NCBI GenBank assembly: GCA_022446985.1
Contig: JAKVBD010000009.1
Location: forward strand, 1-64,000
Length of the DNA stretch: 64,000 nucleotides
Direction: 5' to 3'
Source: Lentisphaerales bacterium
GTDB taxonomy: Bacteria; Verrucomicrobiota; Lentisphaeria; Lentisphaerales; Lentisphaeraceae
Under the pieces are notes generated by a model. That model had not been told where the DNA came from. It did no database searches and was given only the letters and a program-made list of their open reading frames with translations. Below, one piece after another: positions 36,948-46,352 of the stretch. The position numbers and the translations under genes are program-made. Within the stretch, counting starts at the first letter, position 1, and each line of letters opens with the position of its first letter.

Positions 36948-39887
36948 ATGCAGTTTCAATACATAAGTAAAGAGTTGATGAAAAACTATAACGATCAAGT
37001 GTACGACCTGGTTTCTACTGAAAGCGTTAAAGAAATCAGTAGTGAAGTAGAGATATTCAGTCACAAAAAAAGTGGCGCACGTGTTTTATTCGCACTATCG
37101 GATGACGACAATAAGGTTTTTAATATATCTTTTAAGACACCGCCCGAAGATGATACTGGTGTAGCCCATATAATGGAGCACTCAGTCTTGTGTGGCTCGC
37201 GTAAGTACCCTGTTAAAGAACCATTCGTGGAATTAATGAAAGGTAGCTTAAATACTTTTCTGAATGCTATGACTTACCCGGATAAGACAATTTATCCTGT
37301 TGCTAGCCGTAATCATAAAGACTTTAGAAACCTGGTAGATGTTTATCTAGATGCTGTATTCTTTCCAACTCTTAGTAAAGAAGCTTTTGAACAAGAAGGC
37401 TGGCACTATGATTTTCTGAATGAGGCGATGCAGTTCAAGGGTGTTGTTTATAATGAGATGAAGGGAGTTTTTTCTTCACCAGAGAGTTATCTGGATTATC
37501 ATTTAAATAAAGTTCTTTTTAAAGATTCATCTTATGGTTATGAGTCTGGTGGCTACCCAGCAGCTATCCCAGATTTAACTTATGAAGAGTATTTACAGTT
37601 CCATAAAGAGAAATATCACCCTGCTAACTCCTGGATCATTATTTACGGTGATGTTGATCGCGAATTTTGGCTTGATTATTTGGATAGTGAGTATCTTGGT
37701 CATTTTGATCAACCGGATTTTGAACTACCTTCGATTGTTAAGCAACCGATATTTACTTCTCCTGAGGAAATAAGCTGTCATTACCCATCAGCCGGAGATG
37801 ATGATTCATCATTGATATCTATCTCTTTCGTTACCGGCGATATTTTGGATGTTGAAAGAAACTTCGCAATGGGGGTGTTAGATGCCATCTTGATTGGTAG
37901 TCAGGGGTCACCCCTAAAGAAAGCTCTTCTGGAATCAGGTCTGGCTGAAGATACTCTTGATTATGGTTATGGGAATGAAACTTTACAGACAACCTGGTCT
38001 GTCGGTTTACGTGATGCAAAGCCAGAAAATAAACAGAAATTTGTTGATTTAGTGTTCGCTGAATTTAAAAAATACAGTGAACAGGGCTTACCCGAGAAAA
38101 TGGTTGAAGCTGCATTGAATACTTGCGAGTTTCAGCTTCGTGAAGCGAATTATGGATCTTATCCTAAAGGTTTGGTTTACAGCATAAATATAATGAATCA
38201 GTGGCTTTACGGGGAGCAGCCAATAGCTGGCTTAAAATATGAAAGCTTACTTGATGGTCTTAAGGGAAAAGTTAGAGCCGGTGGCTATTTTGAGTCTTTA
38301 ATCAAAGAAGTATTTTTAGAGAATCCCCATTATGTGGTTGCGGTTTGTGAGCCAGATACTTCCATGGAAAAAGCTTTGTTGGATGAAGAAGAAGCTAGAC
38401 TGTCTGAATATGAAAAAAGTCAGTCAGAAGAAGAATTAATTAAGCTTCGCGAACGTAATCAGTACTTATTAGAGTTACAGGGGGCGCCAGATTCAGAAGA
38501 AGCTTTAGCGACCATTCCACATGTTTCTAAGGATGACATTAAGAGAACTATTAAACCTATTCCTCAGGAAGATATAGAAATTAATGGTGTACCGGCGTTA
38601 TATCACGATCTGAAAACACAAGGTATCGTGTACATGCAGCTCAGCTTTAATTGTCATGGAGTTTCTCTTGAGGATTATCAGTGGTTGGCTTTAATGAATT
38701 CTTTACTTTTGAAAGTGGGTACTAATAAGGTCAAATATGATGATTTCTTACAGGAGATTTCTTGCCACACCGGAGGTATGAGTTCAACAGTTAATATACT
38801 TTCCTCACAAAAAGGTGATGATAAATTTGGCTGTCATTTATGGATTCAGACAAAAGTGATGAAAGAGAAAATTGGCAAGTTGGTTAATTTACTTGAGTCG
38901 GTTTTCTGCGATGTGGATTTTTCTGATACAAAAAGAATCAAAGAACTTGTTGGTTCTATGGTATCTCGTTCAAAAATGAATCTGCAGAATAATGGTGATC
39001 GAACAGCTCGTTCTTATCTTGGTGCCTCTTTGTCAAAAGCGGGATACCTTGGTAATTATATCAGCGGTCCCAAATATTTTGAATTCTTAAAAGGCATCCA
39101 AAAGACTTTAGAGGATAACCCGGAGTCTGTGATTGCTAAGATTACAGAAATTCGCAATGACCTATTGAGAAAAGGTAATCTACTAATCAACCTTACAGCG
39201 TCTAATGATGTTTATGAGCCTGCAAAATCCGCTTTAGAGAAAGTTGTCGAAGTTTTGCCCGAAGGCGAGTCTGAAGCAAAGAAACTGAATTTTGAATTGA
39301 AGGCTGTTAATACTGGTTTACAGGCTCCCGGTGGAGTTCAGTATGTCACTCAGGGAATCAATCTGAAAAATGCCGGTTATAAAAACCACGGTAGTTTTGA
39401 CCTTGTCAATCAATTGTTGTCTACAGGCTACTTATGGGAGAAAGTTCGAGTACAAGGTGGAGCTTATGGTTGTTACTTAACTTTTGATCGTTTAAATGGC
39501 GCTTTGATGCTTGCTAGTTACCGCGATCCAAATCTCGAAAAGACTTTGGACGTTTTTGAAGGCGTCAGTGACTTCCTTGAGAATTTAGAGATTTCAGATA
39601 GTAGTTTTGAAAAATTACTTATTGGAACTTTTGGACGCCTTGATGCACCATTAACTCCATCGCAGAGAGGTAAATTGGCATTTAATCGTTTCCTGACAGG
39701 AGTGACTTATGAAGAGTTGAATGAACTTCGCAGTGAGTTACTCGATGCAAGTGTAGATGATTTGAAGTCTTATGCCAAATTTTTTAAAACTCTTGCGGAA
39801 AAAGGCACAATCTGTGTGCATGGAAGCGAGGGGCGTCTACAGGAAAGCAGCGAGTTATTTGAAGAGATTTTGACAATAGGAGAATAG
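36948..39887 (+). CDS. PreP-like M16C zinc metallopeptidase
   Basis: This large inverzincin degrades short unfolded peptides inside a closed two-half chamber. The inverted zinc motif HIMEH (HxxEH) lies near residue 75, followed by SVLCGSRKYPVKEPFVELMKGS and LNAMTYPDKTIYPVAS, the signature of PreP/Cym1-type presequence proteases. The downstream third-ligand Glu region (GVVYNEMKGVFSSPES) is intact. An M16C-associated middle linker and a catalytically inactive second half complete about 980 residues, the usual length. The ATG at 36948 is preferred; a GTG two codons earlier is possible. It is followed 2 bp later by elbB in the same transcript. No signal peptide, so it is cytoplasmic. Confidence 0.92.
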   Translation: MQFQYISKELMKNYNDQVYDLVSTESVKEISSEVEIFSHKKSGARVLFALSDDDNKVFNISFKTPPEDDTGVAHIMEHSVLCGSRKYPVKEPFVELMKGSLNTFLNAMTYPDKTIYPVASRNHKDFRNLVDVYLDAVFFPTLSKEAFEQEGWHYDFLNEAMQFKGVVYNEMKGVFSSPESYLDYHLNKVLFKDSSYGYESGGYPAAIPDLTYEEYLQFHKEKYHPANSWIIIYGDVDREFWLDYLDSEYLGHFDQPDFELPSIVKQPIFTSPEEISCHYPSAGDDDSSLISISFVTGDILDVERNFAMGVLDAILIGSQGSPLKKALLESGLAEDTLDYGYGNETLQTTWSVGLRDAKPENKQKFVDLVFAEFKKYSEQGLPEKMVEAALNTCEFQLREANYGSYPKGLVYSINIMNQWLYGEQPIAGLKYESLLDGLKGKVRAGGYFESLIKEVFLENPHYVVAVCEPDTSMEKALLDEEEARLSEYEKSQSEEELIKLRERNQYLLELQGAPDSEEALATIPHVSKDDIKRTIKPIPQEDIEINGVPALYHDLKTQGIVYMQLSFNCHGVSLEDYQWLALMNSLLLKVGTNKVKYDDFLQEISCHTGGMSSTVNILSSQKGDDKFGCHLWIQTKVMKEKIGKLVNLLESVFCDVDFSDTKRIKELVGSMVSRSKMNLQNNGDRTARSYLGASLSKAGYLGNYISGPKYFEFLKGIQKTLEDNPESVIAKITEIRNDLLRKGNLLINLTASNDVYEPAKSALEKVVEVLPEGESEAKKLNFELKAVNTGLQAPGGVQYVTQGINLKNAGYKNHGSFDLVNQLLSTGYLWEKVRVQGGAYGCYLTFDRLNGALMLASYRDPNLEKTLDVFEGVSDFLENLEISDSSFEKLLIGTFGRLDAPLTPSQRGKLAFNRFLTGVTYEELNELRSELLDASVDDLKSYAKFFKTLAEKGTICVHGSEGRLQESSELFEEILTIGE

Positions 39888-39889
39888 GA

Positions 39890-40546
39890 ATGGGTAAAAA
39901 AGTAGGTGTTTTACTATCAGGTTGTGGAGTTTTCGATGGCTCCGAAATTCATGAGTCCGTACTGACTTTGTTGAAGCTTGATCAGGCTGGCGCTGAAATA
40001 ATAGCCATTGCGCCGGACATGCCACAACTGAAAGTGGTTGATCACGCTAAAGGCGAAGATAAAACAGAAACAAGAAACGTTCTTGAAGAAGCTGCGCGTA
40101 TTTCTCGCGGTAATGTCAAGAATGCCGCAGAAGTTAAATCTGCAGATTTGGATGCGCTTATTATTCCAGGCGGTTTTGGAGCTGCACTTAACCTTTGTAA
40201 CTTTGCAGTTTCTGGTCCAGAGGGCGAAGTAAATGCCGATGTGCAAGCCTTAATTAAAGATTGCTTTGACGCTGAGTTACCCATTGGTGCTATGTGCATC
40301 GCTCCAGCCCTTGTTGCATTATCATTACCTGAAGCTGGCCTGAAGTTAACAATCGGTTCTGACCCAGATGTTGCCTCTGGCATTGGCGCTTTAGGGCATG
40401 AGCATGTTGAATGTGCTACTGATAATATCGTTATAGATGAAGAGAATAAAGTAGTAACGACTCCAGCTTACATGACTGCAGGTGGAATTGCTGAAGCTTT
40501 TGAAGGTATTTCAAAGCTTGTAGAGAAAATTTTAAGTCTGGCTTAA
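39890..40546 (+). CDS. elbB: ElbB-like isoprenoid biosynthesis glyoxalase (DJ-1/PfpI superfamily)
   Basis: The 218-residue protein starts KKVGVLLSGCGVFDGSEIHE, the ElbB signature (Glu of the DJ-1 fold, then the SGCGV(F/Y)DG loop). It continues with PGGFGAALNLCNFA and the nucleophile-elbow GAMCIAPAL with the conserved Cys. ElbB of E. coli has glyoxalase activity and was found to enhance lycopene production; the physiological role is unclear. Length and motif set match the family closely. It lies 2 bp after the PreP-like gene, with AGGAG just upstream of the ATG, and is probably co-transcribed. Confidence 0.92.
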   Translation: MGKKVGVLLSGCGVFDGSEIHESVLTLLKLDQAGAEIIAIAPDMPQLKVVDHAKGEDKTETRNVLEEAARISRGNVKNAAEVKSADLDALIIPGGFGAALNLCNFAVSGPEGEVNADVQALIKDCFDAELPIGAMCIAPALVALSLPEAGLKLTIGSDPDVASGIGALGHEHVECATDNIVIDEENKVVTTPAYMTAGGIAEAFEGISKLVEKILSLA

Positions 40547-40564
40547 TCTTTTGCAGTCAGCTTA

Positions 40565-40664
40565 GACAAGATTATCAGGATGCGCAGTAGATGAACAGGA
40601 GGGGCTTAGAGTTACTTCTTTTCTAATTCTTCTTGTGAATCATTTTTCATTCTGTAATCTTGTC
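40565..40664. repeat. Long-loop inverted repeat between elbB and the ABC genes
   Basis: GACAAGATTA (40565-40574) and TAATCTTGTC (40655-40664) are perfect complements about 80 nt apart, followed by a T-rich stretch (AATTTTTTTTACTTTT). It could close a large structure that ends elbB transcripts. It is not a standard terminator because the loop is so long. Confidence 0.35.
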
Positions 40665-40678
40665 AATTTTTTTTACTT

Positions 40679-42406
40679 TTAAACTTCAGACTTTTGAAGT
40701 TCATACATGTTTTTGTAGAGTCCACCGTGAGCAATAAGTTCATCATGGTTTCCAGAGTCTAAAATTTCTCCATTTAGAAGAACGATGATGTTTTCGGCAT
40801 GCTTAATCGTTGATAATCTGTGAGCGATGAGAATACTGGTTTTTTGAGTCATGGCGAAGTCCATAGCTTGTTGAATAAGTAATTCTGTTTCGGTATCGAT
40901 ATTTGCAGTAGCTTCATCAAAAATCAAGATTTCAGCAGCAGATGCTAGAGCTCTTGCCAAAGCGAGAAGTTGCCGTTGGCCTGTGGAGAGATTGGAGCCG
41001 CCTTCTTCTAATATGGTGTCATAGCTATTTGGCATTTGTTTTATAAATGAATCGACTTTGATTCTTTTGCAGATATCGATCATTTTTTCTTCGCTTACTT
41101 CTGGGCGATTCAAAGTGATGTTGAAACGGATGGATTCGTGGAAGATAGCAGGATCCTGTGGAACCATTACTATATTTTCTTTAAGGCTTATTCGAGTAAT
41201 TTCTTTTATGTTTTGTGAGCCGAATAAGATCTCACCTTGAGGGATGTCATACTGCCTAGTCAGTAAACGAACCAGAGTAGACTTTCCAGAGCCAGTTGGA
41301 CCAACTACCGCGAGACTGCTACCTTTGGGGATTTTAAGCGATAATTTCCTGAGCACAGGTTCACCTTCGAGATATTCAAAAGCAAGATTGTTAATGGATA
41401 TGTCATGACTTTTCATGGCTTGATTGCCTGTGTCTTGAGGAAGCTCAGTATTCATAGTGTTTGTTATTTTATTGAGTGCCGCCAGGGCTGATTGAAGGAC
41501 TGCAAAGCGGGCGCCCATCTCTTTGACAGGTTCGAATAGCTGTTGCAAGAGTTGAATGTAAGCAACAAATAGTCCGATAGTTATGGTGTCTGTAATACTT
41601 GGAATCAGCCCAAGCATGAGTAGGATGACGCCGATTGTGACAAAAAGCATGCCATCTAGTAAAGAGTAGACCAGTGCATCTAAGCTAATCGCTTTAATGC
41701 TGGTTTTACGATAGTTTTCGTTATTTTTTTGAAAGTCTTCTATGTGAGCTTTCTGCAGGTTAAAACTGTTGATTTCATAGAGCATTGAAAAGGCTTCGTT
41801 GAGTTGTGCTGACAATTTTCCATTTAGAGTTCGGATGTTGTCGTAGAGTGAACGGAGTTTAATACGGAACCAATTGATGGTGAAGATAATGATGGGGAGG
41901 AGAATCAGGGTGATGAACCCTAGCGTTACATTTTGAGAGAAGATGTAAATGAAAACTCCTACAATAATTAAGCTGTCACTCATTATATAGGTGATGCCCT
42001 GTAAGAAAGTTTCACCGATATTTTCGACATCTGACGTAGCACGACTGAGGTGAACTCCAAGAGGCTTGCGATCGTAGTCTTTTTTACCAATATGGCAGAT
42101 GTGGTGAACTATTGATTCCCTGAGATCTCGCAGAGTTCGAATACCTGAGGTTTGGAGGAGGATGTTTTGGCAGGCTTGGAGTATGGAAAGAGTGGCTAAA
42201 ACAGCAAGGTAAATATATGAAATTTCTAGTACGTACTCCACGTCTTGCTTCTTAATACCATTATCGATAGCATCCTGGATTAGTGAAGGGCCTTTGACTG
42301 CAAGCCAGGCGGTAATAGGCATGAGGCCAAGAGAGATAAGAAAGCGGAGTTTATATTTTTTTGCGTGTTTCAGAAATAGAGGGATAGCTGTTATTTCTTT
42401 ATTCAT
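40679..42406 (-). CDS. ABC exporter half-transporter (heterodimer subunit with consensus Walker B Glu)
   Basis: This type-IV ABC exporter subunit has an N-terminal six-span transmembrane domain (about 1-320) and a C-terminal nucleotide-binding domain. The ATP site parts are Walker A GPTGSGKST, signature NLSTGQRQLLALARA (Thr in place of the usual first Gly), Walker B ILIFDEATANID with the catalytic Glu, and an H-loop IAHRLSTI. This STGQ signature plus intact Glu is the pattern of the YheH/MdlB/TmrB-type subunit, which pairs with a partner having a degenerate Glu. Its ATG overlaps the stop of the partner gene by 4 bp (ATGA). The substrate, probably lipid, peptide or drug, is unknown. Confidence 0.92.
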   Translation of the reverse strand: MNKEITAIPLFLKHAKKYKLRFLISLGLMPITAWLAVKGPSLIQDAIDNGIKKQDVEYVLEISYIYLAVLATLSILQACQNILLQTSGIRTLRDLRESIVHHICHIGKKDYDRKPLGVHLSRATSDVENIGETFLQGITYIMSDSLIIVGVFIYIFSQNVTLGFITLILLPIIIFTINWFRIKLRSLYDNIRTLNGKLSAQLNEAFSMLYEINSFNLQKAHIEDFQKNNENYRKTSIKAISLDALVYSLLDGMLFVTIGVILLMLGLIPSITDTITIGLFVAYIQLLQQLFEPVKEMGARFAVLQSALAALNKITNTMNTELPQDTGNQAMKSHDISINNLAFEYLEGEPVLRKLSLKIPKGSSLAVVGPTGSGKSTLVRLLTRQYDIPQGEILFGSQNIKEITRISLKENIVMVPQDPAIFHESIRFNITLNRPEVSEEKMIDICKRIKVDSFIKQMPNSYDTILEEGGSNLSTGQRQLLALARALASAAEILIFDEATANIDTETELLIQQAMDFAMTQKTSILIAHRLSTIKHAENIIVLLNGEILDSGNHDELIAHGGLYKNMYELQKSEV

Positions 42407-44226
42407 AGCTCACCCTCAATCTGTTTTTCAAGGGTTTGATGCTCAAAAGTCTTACGGTAAATCTCGTTTTTACTTAGGAGTTCTTCGTGAGATCCTTGCT
42501 CGATGATTTTTCCATTTTCCATGATGAGGATTTCGTCGCACTGAATGAGTGCAGAGATTCGGTGTGAAATCATGATCATAGTTTCATTTTTAAGCTTTGA
42601 GTAAAGACCATCAATAATTTTATTTTCAGTCTTATGATCAACAGCAGACACGAAGTCATCCATAAGGACGATATTTCTTGATTTTATGAGAGCTCTTAAA
42701 ATAGAAAGTCTTTGTTTTTGGCCACCAGATAAGTTTATGCCATGTTCTCCTAGAAGGGTATCAAGGCCATCATTGAACTGTTCGACATCACCTTGTAATT
42801 GACTGATCTCATATGCTGTATCAAAATTAGTTTTAAACTGGCTGTTATTGTCGTTATTATCTGTTACGAGATGAATATTTTCATTGATGGTCTTTGAGAA
42901 ATGGCGATTTTCTTGAGGAACTATAGAAAAAGTTCTATTTAAGGCCTCTGTGGTAATGCTTTCATAAGGAGTCCCTTGGTAGAAGAGCCCAGATGAACGC
43001 AAATTTGCACAGAGTAAATTAAACAGAGTAGTTTTGCCGCAGCCGGTATGACCAAATATACCGTACTTTTTCCCTTCAATAATCTTTAGTGAGGGGACTT
43101 GTAGTTTGAAGTTATTATCATTGTCGTCATAAGAAAAGTTCAGGTCGCGAATTTCAATGAGAGGGGTACTCTTTTGTGTTTGGAGGTCAGTGGTGTTTTT
43201 AATAGGTCGTTTTTCTTCAATGTCTTTAGCATTCTTCTCTGCATCGCGAACTTCATAGATCCTAGTTAAGCAGATTTCTCCTCTTTGAAGGAGTGGGAAA
43301 AGGAAACCAATGGCTCGAAGAGGGCCTTGAATGACGCCAAGAAATAGGCTGAAAGCAGTAAAAGCACCGATATTAAATCCATCTTCTCCTAGCCGTTCAG
43401 TCTCGATAGCTTCAGGACCACCAAAATGAAGAAGGATGAATAGACCGAGGCTAAGTATACTGGCGACCATGATCATCATAAGCACTCGAATACTCAATAG
43501 CCTTTCAGCTCTAGAGCGATAGAGGTCATTATCTTTATTGAATTTTTCAATGAGGAGATTAAAAACTGGAAAGATTGTTAACAAAGTATGAGCTCGAAAA
43601 AGTTCACGAGTCGTTTCTGAAAGGGTGCCCAATTGTGTTTGGGACTCTCGTCCTGCAATCATCATTCTCTTTGAGAGCATTCTTGTCCCCAGAATGATAA
43701 GAGGTAGAGGGATAAGGCAGATTAAGGTGAGCCGAGCACTTATACTAAACATATAATAAAGGCAAAAGATGAGCATGAGAGATGAGTTGATAGAATGGAG
43801 AATGCCCATGGAGATCATAACTCGAACACTGGTTACATCGTTGGTGCCACGGCTGATGAGATCACCACTTTGGTACTTGGCGAGTACATCCATTGGCATA
43901 TTGACGACGGCACTGAAAAGGTCTTGGCGGACATCGGCTTCGATTATGCGGCCTTGAATGAAGATAAGAATTCTTGAAAGAACTCTAGCAATACAGAGAA
44001 GGACTCCCAAACCAAGGATGCACAGAGCACTGTGGATAAGAACCGAAGATTGTTCTTGTGTTAATTTTTCGTTAGCCGATGAAAGAATGTTTATAGCATC
44101 TTCTATATAAAGTGGAATCGAAGTGGTTGCGACAATAGTAATGACAAGACAGAAAATTCCAATGCTATAGCCTCTCCCTTTTCCGGGAAGGTACTCTTTT
44201 AAAAAACGCGTTGTATTTTGATACAT
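42403..44226 (-). CDS. ABC exporter half-transporter (heterodimer subunit with degenerate Walker B)
   Basis: This is the upstream partner of the exporter pair: six transmembrane spans (about 20-320) and a nucleotide-binding domain. That domain has Walker A GHTGCGKTT, canonical signature NLSGGQKQRLSILRAL and Walker B IVLMDDFVSAVD, where Asp replaces the catalytic Glu. The H-loop Ile-Ser-His-Arg is retained. This combination (good signature, degenerate Glu) is that of YheI/MdlA/TmrA and implies one consensus and one degenerate ATP site across the heterodimer. At 607 residues it is slightly long. The two genes overlap by 4 bp, so they are translationally coupled. A 135-bp gap separates it from the divergent 44362 gene. 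Confidence 0.92.
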   Translation of the reverse strand: MYQNTTRFLKEYLPGKGRGYSIGIFCLVITIVATTSIPLYIEDAINILSSANEKLTQEQSSVLIHSALCILGLGVLLCIARVLSRILIFIQGRIIEADVRQDLFSAVVNMPMDVLAKYQSGDLISRGTNDVTSVRVMISMGILHSINSSLMLIFCLYYMFSISARLTLICLIPLPLIILGTRMLSKRMMIAGRESQTQLGTLSETTRELFRAHTLLTIFPVFNLLIEKFNKDNDLYRSRAERLLSIRVLMMIMVASILSLGLFILLHFGGPEAIETERLGEDGFNIGAFTAFSLFLGVIQGPLRAIGFLFPLLQRGEICLTRIYEVRDAEKNAKDIEEKRPIKNTTDLQTQKSTPLIEIRDLNFSYDDNDNNFKLQVPSLKIIEGKKYGIFGHTGCGKTTLFNLLCANLRSSGLFYQGTPYESITTEALNRTFSIVPQENRHFSKTINENIHLVTDNNDNNSQFKTNFDTAYEISQLQGDVEQFNDGLDTLLGEHGINLSGGQKQRLSILRALIKSRNIVLMDDFVSAVDHKTENKIIDGLYSKLKNETMIMISHRISALIQCDEILIMENGKIIEQGSHEELLSKNEIYRKTFEHQTLEKQIEGEL

Positions 44227-44361
44227 AATCTTTCTTAGAGAGTGACTGCTTGTCGAAGTTTTGTTAATATTGTAAGTTGATTAGGTATAGATTGTCAGGG
44301 ATGCAGAAAAAAGCGAGGCAGTCTTGAGTGTTTAATTGTGTAAATATTAAAGGTTTTCAGT

Positions 44362-45246
44362 TTGTCGGAAGAGCAGGATAAAAAATTCTTACGGGAATCC
44401 GCCGAGATCTATGAACAGGTATTAGAAAAAATACCGGATGATAAGTTTTCAATTGAAGCTTTAGTCGATATTTACGTCAAGATTGGAGATCAGGATAAAG
44501 TTGATGACTTTAAGGAACGCTTACGTAAAATTGATGCCGGTGAAAAGCTGTCTTCTCCAGTCCCTAAAAAGAAGAGCTCTGTTAGGCAGGTACAGGTTAA
44601 AGTAACTGGTAAAGGTGGCGGCCAGAAACGTAAAGTTAATCTTAATAGCAGGCCATCTGTTTCTGAGCCTGTTCCTTCTAACTGGCGCCGAAAAACTGAA
44701 GGCCTTGATCAGATAAAGCTAACTAAGGCCTTGGAAGATCTTGTTTTTAGTATGCAGAATACTTTGAAGTCTCAAGTTGATTTGATGATCAACTTATACG
44801 ATATAGGAGTCCTGACTAGAAAGCAGTTTAGCAGTGTTGTTTATGAATTGTCTAATCATAAATTTTCTCGAGATCCGCAGAAGCCTGAAATGGTTATGCA
44901 TATGCTGGAAAGGTGCCCTGGTGTAGCACTTGATAAGGTTTATTATTTTTTGAGTAGAAAGAGTAATATCCCTTACATAGACTTAAGTGTAATGTCATAC
45001 AATTCAAAGCTTTGTACTCTATTTCCGAAAAACCTTATTTATAATCAAGGATTGGTTATTTTTAAAAAAATAGGCTCAGACTATTGTATTGCTGTTCTAA
45101 ATCCTTTAAATATAGAATTGATGCAAGAGACGGTGGCACTATTGAATGAAAAAGTACATTTCTACCTGACTTCAGCCAAAGAATTCGATCTCTTTTTGGA
45201 ACAAAGAAAATTTAAAAGCCACAGTAGTGGCATCTATAAATTATAG
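44362..45246 (+). CDS. Stand-alone GspE/PilB N-terminal (MshEN-like) domain protein
   Basis: Translation likely starts at a TTG with AAAGG 8 bp upstream. Residues about 1-55 resemble a TPR-type helical pair (ESAEIYEQVLEKIPDDKFS). A basic Lys/Arg linker follows (about 65-110). The C-terminal half (about 150-285) has the pattern of the T2SSE/MshEN N-terminal domain of PilB/GspE ATPases: IPYIDLSVMSY, then LFPKNLIYNQGLVIFKK, YCIAVLNPLNIELMQETV and a final helix. No Walker motifs follow, so it cannot be an ATPase by itself. Such domains bind c-di-GMP or dock partner proteins in type IV pilus systems. It precedes mglA by 28 bp, suggesting a shared operon with the polarity GTPase. Confidence 0.6.
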   Translation: MSEEQDKKFLRESAEIYEQVLEKIPDDKFSIEALVDIYVKIGDQDKVDDFKERLRKIDAGEKLSSPVPKKKSSVRQVQVKVTGKGGGQKRKVNLNSRPSVSEPVPSNWRRKTEGLDQIKLTKALEDLVFSMQNTLKSQVDLMINLYDIGVLTRKQFSSVVYELSNHKFSRDPQKPEMVMHMLERCPGVALDKVYYFLSRKSNIPYIDLSVMSYNSKLCTLFPKNLIYNQGLVIFKKIGSDYCIAVLNPLNIELMQETVALLNEKVHFYLTSAKEFDLFLEQRKFKSHSSGIYKL

Positions 45247-45274
45247 TGGTCGCTCGCAAATTTAAGGATCTTTC

Positions 45275-45880
45275 ATGCCACAAGTAAACTACGCTAAGAA
45301 AGAAATACAGTTTAAGATTGTTTATTACGGGCCAGGAATGTGTGGTAAGACCACCAATCTTCAGGTTATTCATGAAAAAGTTCCGGCTCAGGCAAAAGGT
45401 AAGATGGCTTCTCTGGCAACAAGTCAGGATCGAACGTTGTTTTTCGACTTTCTACCTCTTAAGGCTGAAGCTATTGAAGGCTTTGTCTGTAAGTTTCAGA
45501 TGTATACGGTTCCAGGTCAGGTAAAATATAACAGCACGAGAAAGCTTGTTCTTAGAAGTTGTGACGGAGTCGTTTTTGTCGCTGACTCACAACTTACCAA
45601 GATGCAGGAGAATAAGGAAAGTTTACTTAACTTAGAGGAAAACTTGCAGGCTCAAGGTGATACTGTCGCAAAGATGCCACTTGTGTTTCAATACAATAAA
45701 AAAGACTTGCCGGAAACTGCTCCGAATCAGTATATGGATTTTCTACTTAATAATGGGAGCGTTAAAGTCCCAGTATTTAATGCTAGTGCCCTGAAAGGAG
45801 ATGGGGTTCTGGATACTCTGAATGCTATTGCAAAATTAGTAATCCAGGACTTTGTTAATAAGAAGAATATGGGGAAATGA
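45275..45880 (+). CDS. mglA: MglA-type small Ras-like GTPase
   Basis: MglA is the bacterial GTPase that sets cell polarity for type IV pili and gliding in Myxococcus. The 201-residue protein closely matches it. It has FKIVYYGPGMCGKTTNLQ (P-loop), ASLATSQDRTLFFDFLPL (switch I), YTVPGQV (G3 with Gly-Gln, switch II), VLRSCDGVVFVADSQ and NKKDLP (G4). GGATC precedes the ATG at a fair distance. The partner roadblock protein is encoded 4 bp downstream and an MshEN-like protein is encoded upstream. Together with the secretin/PilM operon about 6 kb away, this suggests GTPase control of a pilus-like machine. The connection is inferred. Confidence 0.93.
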   Translation: MPQVNYAKKEIQFKIVYYGPGMCGKTTNLQVIHEKVPAQAKGKMASLATSQDRTLFFDFLPLKAEAIEGFVCKFQMYTVPGQVKYNSTRKLVLRSCDGVVFVADSQLTKMQENKESLLNLEENLQAQGDTVAKMPLVFQYNKKDLPETAPNQYMDFLLNNGSVKVPVFNASALKGDGVLDTLNAIAKLVIQDFVNKKNMGK

Positions 45881-45884
45881 CGGG

Positions 45885-46349
45885 ATGGCATTTGAATTAA
45901 ATATAGCTGATTGCGAACGTATTCAGAAAGACCTTCACGAGTTTCTTGATCTTTCCGAAGCACAGGCAACTCTTCTTTGTGATAGAGGGGGTGCTATACT
46001 ATTTAATGAAGGCGAATTTGCAGAAGATGCCATTGATCTTATTTGTGCTCTTGTAGCAGGTTCTTTTGCAGCAACTAAAGAATTAGCTTTGGCTCTGGGA
46101 GAAGAAGAGTTCAGTGCGATTTTTCATCAGGGTAAAAGTAATAGTATTTTTATTTCTGCTATTGGTGAAGAAGTTTTGCTTTTGGCAATATTCTCAGAGA
46201 ATACCAATGCAGGCTTAGTTAAAATGTATGCCAAAACAGCTTGCCGAAAAATGCAAGGTTTATTCGCGGAAATCAGTGACCGCGAATTTGTCGAAGCTGA
46301 GGATGAGACCGCCAGCTTCGTTATTCGTAAGGATAAACTTTTCGAATAA
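45885..46349 (+). CDS. MglB-like roadblock/LC7 domain protein
   Basis: The 154-residue protein starts MAFELNIADCERIQ at 45885; the longer frame would overlap mglA. It has the alpha-beta roadblock pattern (ERIQKDLHEFLDLSEAQATLLCDRGGAILF, then a LICALVAGSFAATKELALAL helix and a SNSIFISAIGEEVLLLAIF strand pair). In Myxococcus, MglB is the GTPase-activating partner of MglA, and the 4-bp spacing here fits such a pair. A C-terminal extension of about 25 residues is acidic. It ends 3 bp from the convergent glgB stop. Confidence 0.8.
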   Translation: MAFELNIADCERIQKDLHEFLDLSEAQATLLCDRGGAILFNEGEFAEDAIDLICALVAGSFAATKELALALGEEEFSAIFHQGKSNSIFISAIGEEVLLLAIFSENTNAGLVKMYAKTACRKMQGLFAEISDREFVEAEDETASFVIRKDKLFE

Positions 46350-46352
46350 ACC

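Noticed and set aside
40607-40655. 12-codon minus-strand ORF inside the elbB downstream region
   Set aside because: Too short, with no supporting ribosome-binding site or coupling; more likely part of the long inverted repeat loop.
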